DNA of 64,000 bases, taken from the NCBI GenBank assembly GCA_910583795.1, contig CAJTZQ010000003.1, positions 23,436 to 87,435 of the forward strand, read 5' to 3'. Origin of the DNA: an uncultured Muribaculaceae bacterium. Its GTDB lineage: Bacteria; Bacteroidota; Bacteroidia; Bacteroidales; Muribaculaceae. The notes below the pieces were generated by a model. That model searched no databases and was not told where the DNA came from. It saw only the letters and a list, made by a program, of their open reading frames with translations. A program made the position numbers and the translations under genes. Shown piece after piece: positions 35,146 through 43,050 of this stretch; positions within the stretch are counted from its first letter, which is position 1, and the number at the start of each line of letters is the position of its first letter.

Positions 35146-36672
35146 ATGACAAATAATGATGTTGCTTTAAGGGTTAAAGATTTAATAGCTGATTTATCTA
35201 ATCTGCTATTAAACACTCCATGGCGCAATTTGTATTGCGACTCTCTTAATGCAATCTCTCAAGAAATTTCGAGCCCTTGTAGGCTTGCTATTACTGGCAG
35301 AGTAAAGGCTGGCAAAAGCTCATTAATTAATGTACTGCTAAATGGGGATTATGCTAAAGTCGGTACGGATGAAACCACTGCGACAATAAATATATTCAAG
35401 TATGGGGAAGTCCCTGATAAATCTCTCCCAGTTCTGTGCGAGTATATAAATGGCAAATCAGAATGGGTATCTAAATCATTTTTGGACTCTTTACAGGGAA
35501 ATACAAGTGAGATCGTTTCACGAATTTCTGGAATAAGAAGCTTAACGTTCTTTCTTTCAGATGAACGCTTACGAAACACCATTCTCATCGACACTCCAGG
35601 AATTGATGCTGTTGTTGGTGAATCCGGTGATGCACATCAAGAACAAACGGAAAAATTCTTAGGGTTAAGAAAACAACATAATGATGAAACTATTCAAATC
35701 TCGAATAATGCAGATGCAGTTATTCTTCTTTTGGGAGAAGTTTCACACGAAAGTGATGTTGATTTTATACAAGGATTTTTAAAAAACCGAGGACACCATT
35801 CGTGCATTAATACGATTGCGCTATTATCTCAAATAGATCTGACTGATGAACGAATGAATAATAGATACGAGAATGCCCAAAAAAGATACATCTCTCTGTC
35901 TCAATATGTCAATTCAGTGATGCCAATCTCTGCAGGGTTAAAAAGATATATCCCATCTCCTAAGGAAGCAGGTGTTATAAAAGCAATTATAAGCAGAGTG
36001 CCTTCAAAAAACATTCTTGATTCACTCCTTTTAAGAAGTGAAAAAATGTATTTATTGCCAAAAATCCCGGGGGTAGATATAAGTTTAGAGGAAAGGCTTT
36101 CTATATATAAAAAGGGTATTGTACCTTTCAGATGTTTTGCTGTTTTCCTTAAGATAATCTACCAGAATGAGGTATCTGAGGCTTTAAAAATAATAAATGA
36201 GATTTCTGGTATTGATGCACTTAAGGAAGTTCTTGGAGTGCAATTCTTTGGACGTAGTCTTCAAATAAAAACAGAAACTGCAATTAGACAAGCGCTAAAT
36301 ATTATTTGGAATGTTTCTAATTGTAGCATATCAGATTCTTTGGGAAGTACCTATAATAATATTTCCAATACAGAGATAGATCATATTGCAAAAAGAATAC
36401 AGGGCATTCAAAATGAGTTAGAAATTTTATCTCAGGCAACGAGAGATGCAAACACATACTTTCAAGCAATGATTTCTTTGGCAGAAAACTATCAGTTATT
36501 TACAGAAGAAGAGTACGAAGAACTTAAAGGGCTTTTCTCAGACAAAATAACCATATTTAATAATGATCGGCTAAACTTCTGGTTCCGAGATAAAAATAAT
36601 TCAATCTCTGAACTTCGCAGAGATATAGCTGAAAAAGCATATAGCAAATATACAGATATTGCCTTTAACTAA
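35146..36672 (+). CDS. Dynamin-family GTPase, second
   Basis: 508 residues. G1 GRVKAGKSS (51-59), G2 in DETTAT, G3 DTPGIDAV (149-156) and G4 SQID (228-231; Gln replaces the usual Lys of N/TKxD). The helical stalk is shorter than in the first dynamin-like protein and no obvious membrane hairpin is present. In bacteria dynamin-like proteins often occur as unequal pairs, one with a membrane paddle and one without; this fits that rule with the 28788-30770 protein. Function is probably membrane or complex remodelling; inferred. Confidence 0.84.
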   Translation: MTNNDVALRVKDLIADLSNLLLNTPWRNLYCDSLNAISQEISSPCRLAITGRVKAGKSSLINVLLNGDYAKVGTDETTATINIFKYGEVPDKSLPVLCEYINGKSEWVSKSFLDSLQGNTSEIVSRISGIRSLTFFLSDERLRNTILIDTPGIDAVVGESGDAHQEQTEKFLGLRKQHNDETIQISNNADAVILLLGEVSHESDVDFIQGFLKNRGHHSCINTIALLSQIDLTDERMNNRYENAQKRYISLSQYVNSVMPISAGLKRYIPSPKEAGVIKAIISRVPSKNILDSLLLRSEKMYLLPKIPGVDISLEERLSIYKKGIVPFRCFAVFLKIIYQNEVSEALKIINEISGIDALKEVLGVQFFGRSLQIKTETAIRQALNIIWNVSNCSISDSLGSTYNNISNTEIDHIAKRIQGIQNELEILSQATRDANTYFQAMISLAENYQLFTEEEYEELKGLFSDKITIFNNDRLNFWFRDKNNSISELRRDIAEKAYSKYTDIAFN

Positions 36673-36684
36673 ATATTAACATAT

Positions 36685-37140
36685 ATGGACAACGACATTA
36701 ACATTGAAGACATCAATGATGACGATGTAATATCTGGTTCATCGTTTGAAGAGGAAGGTGAAAATGAAAATATCCATGATGACTTACCCTCACATCATGC
36801 AAAAGATCACGTATCTTCCTTAGTCGATAAACTACAGGAAAAAATTCACCAACACGGTGAAGCTAATGAACATGAAATAACTTTTGGCTCTTCAATTTAT
36901 ACTGATGCTGAAATTGATAAAATGGAGCATGATGTGGAAATGGCAGAGTCCGAAGTTATCGCACGCAAATCAGATGTTTCCAATTGGGAATCTAAAGTTA
37001 GCTTAAACAACACTGAAGAGCATAAAGCAAAAGGTGACTACGCTAATGCAGTCAGCCATCTCAATGAAGCAAAATCTCGTTATAATGCCGCTGTTGATAG
37101 ATTAAATGCGGCTAAAGCCAAATTGAACAACGCACGTTGA
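36685..37140 (+). CDS. Acidic coiled-coil protein
   Basis: 151 residues. The N-terminal ~45 are very acidic (DNDINIEDINDDDVISGSSF). From ~70 to the end there is a heptad-like helix (IDKMEHDVEMAESEVIARKS, LNEAKSRYNAAVDRLNAAKA), so a coiled coil. No known domain. Twelve bases after the dynamin-like gene. It probably serves as an adaptor of the GTPase complex. The terminator-like hairpin at 37232 follows, making it the last gene of the first half of the island. Confidence 0.6.
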   Translation: MDNDINIEDINDDDVISGSSFEEEGENENIHDDLPSHHAKDHVSSLVDKLQEKIHQHGEANEHEITFGSSIYTDAEIDKMEHDVEMAESEVIARKSDVSNWESKVSLNNTEEHKAKGDYANAVSHLNEAKSRYNAAVDRLNAAKAKLNNAR

Positions 37141-37231
37141 CCCATTGGTCAATTACAATTCGATAATTATTCAAAACGGAATAGTTGTTTTGGAATTTTA
37201 CAATCCAATAGAACCATATCTCTTAAAGAAA

Positions 37232-37258
37232 AGCGGTGGAGAAATCCATCGCTTTTTT
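37232..37258 (+). terminator. Terminator-like hairpin after the GTPase block
   Basis: Stem AGCGGTGGA (37232-37240), GAAA loop, TCCATCGCT (37245-37253), one G-U pair, followed by a T6 run (37253-37258). Looks like a rho-independent terminator. It lies inside an in-frame extension of the next gene, which argues that that gene truly starts downstream at 37328. Confidence 0.6.
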
Positions 37259-37327
37259 GTTTCTGATGAGATAGATTTTGATGTACCGAAGCTCATTAGA
37301 TATATACGAACTAAACTATCGTTATCA

Positions 37328-38467
37328 ATGAGCAACAAAATCACATTCAAGCAATGGCTTGCGAATCTCGGTAAGGGATTATGGCAAGCAATCTGTTGGG
37401 TTGGACGCTTTCTCAACCCTAAGTACAAAACTCCGTTCTGGCGCGTGATTTGGTCGGTTTTGACCATTTGTATTATTGTATGCACTTGTGTCATTACGCG
37501 CGCTTGGTATCAGATGGAGCAAGAAGAACTACATCGCTTTGGAGACAAGCAGCGAATCAGCAAGCAGCTTGTGTTCATCAAACCAAGTCGAAATGACAAA
37601 CCGGGTATTATCCAGAATATCATTACCGGCGAGGTAATTGCCAAAGATATTGAATGGATTGCTCTTCCTGCCGATGAGGACAGTCTTATTGTCTATTCTA
37701 AGAATAACAAGCGCGGCTACATCAACCGTTTCAGTGGAGAGATTGCTATTCCTGCCAAATATTCAAAAGCTTGGGTGTTTTCCAGCGGTATTGCTGCCGT
37801 GTCGGATGGTGACAGCATTTATTTCATTAACCATTCCGGCAACACTGTCAACAACAAAAAGTTTGCCTTCAATCCCAAGAATCAGGGATATGTCTTTCAT
37901 GGTGACTATTGTGCGATGGTAGTAGACGGCGGTCTGATGGGCTTGATCGACCGAAATGGCAACTGGGCGATAGAACCGAAATATCAGTGGATAATTTCAG
38001 AGGCAAAGAATTTCTGGCGTGTCCGCGAAGGCGATAGTCAAACGGGATTATGGTATGTGCTGAACGACAAAGCACAACCTGTTACCGAAACCGGCTATCC
38101 TGAAATCACGGTATCAGAGGACCTCGGAATTGTGGCAACACTACCTAATCATCTTCAGGTTGCATACGGTTTCGACGGAATAAAGTCTGATAAATTCCTT
38201 TTGTATGAAGTCGAGAAAATGTATTACGACAAAGACGAATGGGATAAAGACGGCAACCGTCTGATTGACGCTACAACTTTGATGCGCTATCGAATGTCTG
38301 ACGGATATGAAGGTCTTTGCACCGTAGACGGTAATATAGTAACCGAGCCTCTTTATTGGGAGGTGCTTCCGTTGACCAAAGATACGTATCTTTGTCGATA
38401 TAAAGACGCATCGGCAGGTGTGATCGTCAATTCCAAAGGTGAAATTGTTAAACAAGGAAATCCTTAA
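37328..38467 (+). CDS. WG-repeat beta-propeller-like membrane protein
   Basis: 379 residues from ATG 37328; the open frame extends back to a TTG at 37145, but that extension crosses a terminator-like hairpin and reads like noncoding sequence. A transmembrane helix lies near residues 38-55 (WSVLTICIIVCTCVITRAW). The remainder has repeats of the WG/KWG type such as MGLIDRNGNWAIEPKYQWII, RGYINRFSGEIAIPAKYSKA and EGLCTVDGNIVTEPLYWEV. WG repeats form a beta-propeller-like sensor surface. A type II topology would put the repeats outside the cytoplasm. It precedes the PP2C gene by 15 bases. Codon use is visibly more GC-rich than in the GTPase genes upstream. Confidence 0.75.
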   Translation: MSNKITFKQWLANLGKGLWQAICWVGRFLNPKYKTPFWRVIWSVLTICIIVCTCVITRAWYQMEQEELHRFGDKQRISKQLVFIKPSRNDKPGIIQNIITGEVIAKDIEWIALPADEDSLIVYSKNNKRGYINRFSGEIAIPAKYSKAWVFSSGIAAVSDGDSIYFINHSGNTVNNKKFAFNPKNQGYVFHGDYCAMVVDGGLMGLIDRNGNWAIEPKYQWIISEAKNFWRVREGDSQTGLWYVLNDKAQPVTETGYPEITVSEDLGIVATLPNHLQVAYGFDGIKSDKFLLYEVEKMYYDKDEWDKDGNRLIDATTLMRYRMSDGYEGLCTVDGNIVTEPLYWEVLPLTKDTYLCRYKDASAGVIVNSKGEIVKQGNP

Positions 38468-38482
38468 TCTTTATGCTGAGCA

Positions 38483-39205
38483 ATGACTTCAGATCTGAAC
38501 ATAGACATTAAATTTTCTCCTTACCGATACAACTATCGAACCTTCTCAGAATGCGGTCCTCGTTGGAAAAACGAGGACACAATCGGAGTTGTAGAAATGC
38601 CGGAGCAAGGTCGTTGTCTATTTATATTGTGCGACGGGATGGGTGGACTCCGTAATGGTGATTTGGCAAGTCAAACAGTTATAAAGGCAATGAGCAATTA
38701 TTGGCTTGGCAACCCAAAACGTCGGGACTGCGTGAAGAAAATCATGGATGCCTCGAATGAAGCGATGGTCGCATTGAACAAGAAAGCATATTGCGGTATG
38801 GGTACGACAATGGCAATGATCGCAATTGACAGGGATATGCTCTATACTGCTCATTGCGGTGATAGTCGCATATACTATTGTTTTGAGTATGGGCGGTTCT
38901 GTTGTGTAAATCATTTGCGTGACCATGTCGAGACCACTCCTGAAGGTTGGTCTTATGTAGCAAAAGGATTCGTTCAAGGTGAGTCTCGGCATATCCCGGA
39001 AATCCATCAGTTCAAAAAGAGGTTGCTGACCGGCAGTCGATTCCTGATTTGTTCCGATGGCGTTTATAATGCTTTCAAGGACAAAGAAATCGAAGAGCTG
39101 CTGAAATCTACCATCGGCATTGATGAACTGACGGGTGTGCTGCATGAGCGGTGTGACAATGCCGCCAGAGACAATTATTCGGCAATAGTAATCGAAGTCG
39201 AATAA
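38483..39205 (+). CDS. PP2C-family serine/threonine phosphatase
   Basis: 240 residues, a standard PPM/PP2C catalytic domain. Metal-binding acidic residues: Glu31-Asp32 in WKNEDTIG, Asp51 in CDGMGG, Asp191-ish in ICSDGVYNAF and the final ARDNYSAIV Asp near 230. GDSRIYY (126-132) is also diagnostic. It would remove phosphates from Ser/Thr in the same cell. No kinase gene is in the window, so its partner is unknown. Shortly after the WG-repeat gene and 93 bases before the next. Confidence 0.88.
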   Translation: MTSDLNIDIKFSPYRYNYRTFSECGPRWKNEDTIGVVEMPEQGRCLFILCDGMGGLRNGDLASQTVIKAMSNYWLGNPKRRDCVKKIMDASNEAMVALNKKAYCGMGTTMAMIAIDRDMLYTAHCGDSRIYYCFEYGRFCCVNHLRDHVETTPEGWSYVAKGFVQGESRHIPEIHQFKKRLLTGSRFLICSDGVYNAFKDKEIEELLKSTIGIDELTGVLHERCDNAARDNYSAIVIEVE

Positions 39206-39298
39206 TGGATTGTAACATTCATTTGAACTATTTCATATTCCATGTATGATAGATTTATTTGTTATTTTACTCTTTATAATAAACAAAATCAAAGGACA

Positions 39299-39661
39299 AT
39301 GGCAATCTTAAAACTTGATTATAACGCTCTTGGGGAGAGCATATGCAAATGGAGTCGCAAGGCGGGAAGGACCGCGACTCGTCCTGTTTTGCTCATGTGG
39401 TATGTGATGCGTAGCAAGGATACTCCGAGAAAAGACAAATGGGCTATCTTTGGATCGCTGGCATATCTGGTATTTCCTATTGACATTCTCGATGCCAAGA
39501 GACTTCCAATTATCGGCTGGCTTGATGAAGCGGCTTCATTGGCGGTAATAGTCCAGAAAATGTCAAAGTACACCACTCCTGAAATGCAGGGAAGAGCTGA
39601 TGCTCAACTCGACAAATGGTTCCCGGAATATGTGGAATATGAACTTATCGATGGATGCTGA
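39299..39661 (+). CDS. YkvA-like (DUF1232) small membrane protein
   Basis: 120 residues from ATG 39299 (MAILKLDYNALGESICKWSR); a longer frame from 39242 is possible but starts in a poor context. The core PRKDKWAIFGSLAYLVFPID followed by ILDAKRLPIIGWLDEAASLA is the DUF1232/YkvA signature (Y-L-x-x-P-x-D-x-x-x-D). Function unknown in the family; often linked to membrane stress. It is a member of the second half of the island. Confidence 0.72.
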   Translation: MAILKLDYNALGESICKWSRKAGRTATRPVLLMWYVMRSKDTPRKDKWAIFGSLAYLVFPIDILDAKRLPIIGWLDEAASLAVIVQKMSKYTTPEMQGRADAQLDKWFPEYVEYELIDGC

Positions 39662-39695
39662 ATGACTATACAAAGCAACCACAATCACTAACTTC

Positions 39696-39729
39696 GTAGT
39701 CTGAACGGCGAGGTAGTCGTTCAGACTAC
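39696..39729 (+). terminator. 12-bp perfect hairpin after YkvA-like gene
   Basis: GTAGTCTGAACG (39696-39707) and CGTTCAGACTAC (39718-39729) are exactly complementary with a 10-base loop. No U-run follows, so it is a weak or factor-dependent terminator, or an operator-like palindrome before the FtsZ-like gene. Confidence 0.45.
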
Positions 39730-39740
39730 TTAATAACCGA

Positions 39741-40154
39741 ATGAAAATGGAATCAAACATAATACAACATCACGAGTATTTTGACTTTGAGTCATTCTAT
39801 GAGACTATTCGAAAAGGATATATCTCGATAGACAATCATGATTTTGATCTGTTTATGAATACTGAGGGAGTGAAACATTCTTTCATCGGTATGGCAGACG
39901 GAGAGAACAGGATACACGATGCTGTGACCGGGATTCTGTCATCAGACAGTGATATTATCCGTCAGGCTTCTACCATGATAATCACTGTCATACGGTCGCT
40001 TGAGGCAAAACAGCCGTTGAGTATTAAGGAGATGCAATTTATAACGGACTTTCTTTCTAATCTTTCATCAGGCTGTGAGGTGATATGGGGTCTTACCGAT
40101 GATTCCTCATTAGGCAATAAGGTGAAGGTTATCATTCTCATAAATATCAAATAG
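39741..40154 (+). CDS. FtsZ C-terminal-domain-like protein lacking the GTPase domain
   Basis: 137 residues from ATG 39741. The second half resembles the FtsZ C-terminal domain: HSFIGMADGENRIHDAVTGI matches the G-x-G-x-A-x-G-E-x-R-x-x-x-A block, IRQASTMIITVI matches the I-x-x-A-x-x-x-L-I-x-I segment, and CEVIWGLTDDSSLGNKVKVI matches the N-I-I-F-G-x-x-x-D-x-x-x-x-D-x-V-x-V motif. No tubulin GGGTG loop is present. The domain alone cannot bind GTP, so it might bind FtsZ or another tubulin-fold partner. Resemblance is by eye and needs a profile search. Confidence 0.55.
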   Translation: MKMESNIIQHHEYFDFESFYETIRKGYISIDNHDFDLFMNTEGVKHSFIGMADGENRIHDAVTGILSSDSDIIRQASTMIITVIRSLEAKQPLSIKEMQFITDFLSNLSSGCEVIWGLTDDSSLGNKVKVIILINIK

Positions 40155-40257
40155 CACTTCATGGGTTTCAATATGGGATTTCAGGATAAAGACGGCAATA
40201 AGAAAATCAATCTCCGTAAATAGTTTAAATGACTTCGATAATAGTAACGAACACTTG

Positions 40258-41049
40258 ATGATGAAAATCGTATTCTTTACAGGTGCAGACATGAGCGAAG
40301 AGAGCGGTCTTCCTATTTTCAGGGGTGACGGAGGGGTATGGAACGACATTGATTATGACAAGGTAGCAACGCGAAAGTCATGGAATGGCAGGAGACGTGG
40401 GGATGTAGTGGATCGGCGTCAGGCTATGCTTGATTTCTTCAATCCGCTGCGCCGGATGATTCTGAGGCATGACCCTAATGTCGGTCATTATATAATCGCA
40501 GACCTTGAAAATGGATGTGAGGTGACTGTTATCACACAGAACGGTGACGATTATCATACCCGTGCCGGCTCAAGCAGTGTTATCTATTTGCATGGCGAGG
40601 CATTGAAAAATGCTTCTTCGGCTAATCCATATCTATCATTCCCAATTGACAGAGACAACCCTGACATACACATCGGAGACAAAGCCCCCGATGGTTCACA
40701 GATTCGTCCGTTTGTCATCTATTTCGATGAGGATATAGACAAAAAATTATGGCATCAGGCTGCGGCAGCTGTTAAAGAAGCCGATTGGCTGGTTGTCGTC
40801 GGTTCGTCCATGAAAGTATATCCCGCTGCTTCCTTGTTAGGCTATGTCCGAGATGACTGTCACGTCGTTGTCATAGATCCTGATGATATTGGACTGCCAG
40901 AGGAATGTTATCACGGGTTCATTCATATCCCTGAAAAAGCAAGCGTCGGGCTATGGCGGTTACGCGAGTTGATGGCAATGTATGAACCCAATAACAAATA
41001 TTTCAAACAGTTTCTGTCAAATGGAAAGTCCGAACAAGATAACAAATAA
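40258..41049 (+). CDS. Sir2-family NAD+-dependent protein (sirtuin), zinc-less
   Basis: 263 residues; start at 40258 (or the adjacent ATG 40261). NAD-binding motifs: TGADMSEESGLPIFRG at 8-23, TQNGDDYHTRAGS (93-105, with Asn95 and Asp97), YLHGE with catalytic His112 and VVGSSMKVYPAASLLGY (~178-194). The four zinc Cys of typical sirtuins are absent. Could remove acyl groups, ADP-ribosylate proteins or degrade NAD. Its neighbours include an ADP-ribosylglycohydrolase and a macro-like protein, suggesting ADP-ribose signalling. The 103-base gap before it has no obvious promoter. Confidence 0.85.
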   Translation: MMKIVFFTGADMSEESGLPIFRGDGGVWNDIDYDKVATRKSWNGRRRGDVVDRRQAMLDFFNPLRRMILRHDPNVGHYIIADLENGCEVTVITQNGDDYHTRAGSSSVIYLHGEALKNASSANPYLSFPIDRDNPDIHIGDKAPDGSQIRPFVIYFDEDIDKKLWHQAAAAVKEADWLVVVGSSMKVYPAASLLGYVRDDCHVVVIDPDDIGLPEECYHGFIHIPEKASVGLWRLRELMAMYEPNNKYFKQFLSNGKSEQDNK

Positions 41050-41068
41050 TGAACCTTTAAGTCGGATA

Positions 41069-41605
41069 ATGGAAAAGATACTTGAAAAGACTGGCAACAG
41101 ACTGATGCCCAAACTCGTGCCTGGTATCAGTAGAGGCACCATACTTGAAAGCGATATGGATGTGGCTATCGTAAAGTCAAATCCTACACGGCGAAACTGG
41201 TATCTCTTCCTTACAAAGAAAGGGTTCATAGATGACGGAGAGAGACTCATCAACATTCACGATAACGACTGGGCGATTCGATATGCCATTGCGAGGTCAT
41301 TCTCGGGAGTAAGCATCGCTTATGATCTGAAGGTATCCGCAGATATGTTCAACATGGATAGTTTTATATGCTTCCCTGAAGCTATGGCTCATATCATAAA
41401 AGCCGGTTTCCTTGATTGTACGGTCAACTGGAGTCGGACTGATTATCTTGATGTTTGGGCTACACTTGATTACATTGAACACTATCCTGATAAAGCAGCT
41501 GGAAACATCAATGTGTTTTATTGGCATGGGCTAATTGATCGGAATGGCATTCTGCGTGGTAAACTTGAATTAAGAAAATATGATAAGCATACATACCAAA
41601 GATGA
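41069..41605 (+). CDS. Uncharacterised protein between sirtuin and small ORF
   Basis: 178 residues from ATG 41069 (MEKILEKTGNRLMPKLVPGI); ATG 41021, inside the sirtuin gene, would add 16 residues. Mixed alpha/beta composition with conserved-looking patches (RRNWYLFLTKKGFIDDGERL, NDWAIRYAIARSFSGVSIAY). I do not recognise a domain. Its stop overlaps the start of a 44-aa frame (ATGA), and its position in the run implies co-transcription with the sirtuin. Confidence 0.55.
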   Translation: MEKILEKTGNRLMPKLVPGISRGTILESDMDVAIVKSNPTRRNWYLFLTKKGFIDDGERLINIHDNDWAIRYAIARSFSGVSIAYDLKVSADMFNMDSFICFPEAMAHIIKAGFLDCTVNWSRTDYLDVWATLDYIEHYPDKAAGNINVFYWHGLIDRNGILRGKLELRKYDKHTYQR

Positions 41606-41736
41606 TAATGTATTACGGATTATTCAGTAAACGAGGATTCGCGACGAAGGGATATGAGGATTATAATGCGGATTATCTCCGAAAAGCGGCCAACGCATTG
41701 CGTAAATTACAAATTTTTAGTAACTTTGAAAACTGA
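41602..41736 (+). CDS. Possible 44-aa protein overlapping the preceding gene
   Basis: ATG at 41602 overlaps the previous stop as ATGA; stop at 41734. Basic, helical sequence (MIMYYGLFSKRGFATKGYED ... LRKAANALRKLQIFSN). The tight overlap suggests a real, translationally coupled small gene, but it may be the truncated start of a longer gene: just downstream (41750-41808) a 19-codon ATG frame and other broken frames run toward 41850. No family recognised. Confidence 0.35.
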   Translation: MIMYYGLFSKRGFATKGYEDYNADYLRKAANALRKLQIFSNFEN

Positions 41737-41850
41737 TACTCAACAAATATGAGCATTTTTAAGAAAAAGACGGTTATCCTATTGGAAGCTAAGATTACGG
41801 TTTTATAAAAACTTCCATGTGTATTGCCATTACAATATTATTGAATACTG

Positions 41851-42975
41851 ATGAAATACTCAAAATTACAAGATAAATGCCGGGGCTCGCTTGTTGGCGG
41901 AGCCGTCGGTGACGCTCTCGGTTATGAGGTCGAGTTTATGAACTTGGCATCTATCCGCAATAGATTCGGAGAAAAAGGCATTACCCGATATGTGCTTCAT
42001 GACGGTGTGGCGCAGTTCTCCGATGATACGCAGATGACGCTCTTTACTCTCGAAGGGTTGATGAATGGTGTTATCGACACAAAAGCCGGGAAGAAAGGGG
42101 AACTTCTGCCCTATATAGAAAAAGCCTATCTTAATTGGTATAAGACTCAGACAGTAGTTCCGGCAAGGTTATCCGACAGTTGGATGGGGGATATTAAGGC
42201 GTTATGGGCACGGCGCGCTCCCGGACTTACCTGCATGGGTGCTTTGGAAAATATTTCCAATGGATTTAGCGTTGAGAACAACTCGAAAGGTTGCGGCGGT
42301 GTGATGCGTGTCGCTCCGATTGGAATTTTCAATGCCGCGCACCGCCAGATTTACAACTATACTGATACTGCACATCTCGCCGGATGGGCTGCCGAGATTA
42401 CACACAAACATATTGCAAGCACATTTGCCTCTGCTTTGCTTGCCACAACTATCATGAATTGCATCGGAGATGAGACTGTTGACCGGATGCAATTCTTCTT
42501 CATCGTGACGGGTGGTCTTGTCATGATGAGGGAATACTTTCCTGACCATGATGAGGAATGGCAAAAGTTTGATAAACTTATACGCCGGGCTTTGGAACTT
42601 GGGAAAAGTGACATTGCCGAAGATGCAGCTGTTCAAGAGCTGGGAGAAGGCTGGGTAGGCGATGAAGCAATTGCGATAGCGATATTCTCCGTAATGCGTC
42701 ACATCGACAGTTTTGAATATTGCATTGTCTGTGCTGTAAACCATGATGGCGACAGCGACTCAACCGGAGCTATAGCTGGAAATATCATCGGAGCGATTCT
42801 GGGCTACTCGGCAATTCCAAGTTGCTATCTCGAACATCTTGAAATTGAGCCTATACTTGTTTCGGCTGCCGATGACTTGTGTGCTGATGTAAAAGTCAGA
42901 GAGGTCAATCTGAGAATTGGACGGCGATACATCGAACATATCCCGGCTGAAGTCGATAAAAAGTATCTGATATAA
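41851..42975 (+). CDS. ADP-ribosylglycohydrolase (DraG family)
   Basis: 374 residues. DraG-family start RGSLVGGAVGDALGYEVEFM (11-30), metal-site SDDT (57-60) in FSDDTQMTLFTLEG, and the C-terminal HDGDSDSTGAIAG (298-310), which supplies the second metal ligands. It would hydrolyse ADP-ribose from protein (Arg or Ser) or free ADP-ribosyl derivatives. In this island it pairs logically with the sirtuin (possible writer or NAD user) and the macro-like protein (reader or eraser). No writer of the ART family is visible in the window. Confidence 0.88.
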   Translation: MKYSKLQDKCRGSLVGGAVGDALGYEVEFMNLASIRNRFGEKGITRYVLHDGVAQFSDDTQMTLFTLEGLMNGVIDTKAGKKGELLPYIEKAYLNWYKTQTVVPARLSDSWMGDIKALWARRAPGLTCMGALENISNGFSVENNSKGCGGVMRVAPIGIFNAAHRQIYNYTDTAHLAGWAAEITHKHIASTFASALLATTIMNCIGDETVDRMQFFFIVTGGLVMMREYFPDHDEEWQKFDKLIRRALELGKSDIAEDAAVQELGEGWVGDEAIAIAIFSVMRHIDSFEYCIVCAVNHDGDSDSTGAIAGNIIGAILGYSAIPSCYLEHLEIEPILVSAADDLCADVKVREVNLRIGRRYIEHIPAEVDKKYLI

Positions 42976-43050
42976 GGACGATAATTTTGTTTTGTGTGAT
43001 AGCGATAGCTTGTGTACTTACATTGAAAGAATCTAATAACTTGTTTTGAA

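Noticed and set aside
37145..37327. TTG-started N-terminal extension of the WG-repeat protein
   Set aside because: It crosses a terminator-like hairpin with a T-run and reads like noncoding sequence; ATG 37328 gives a natural start.
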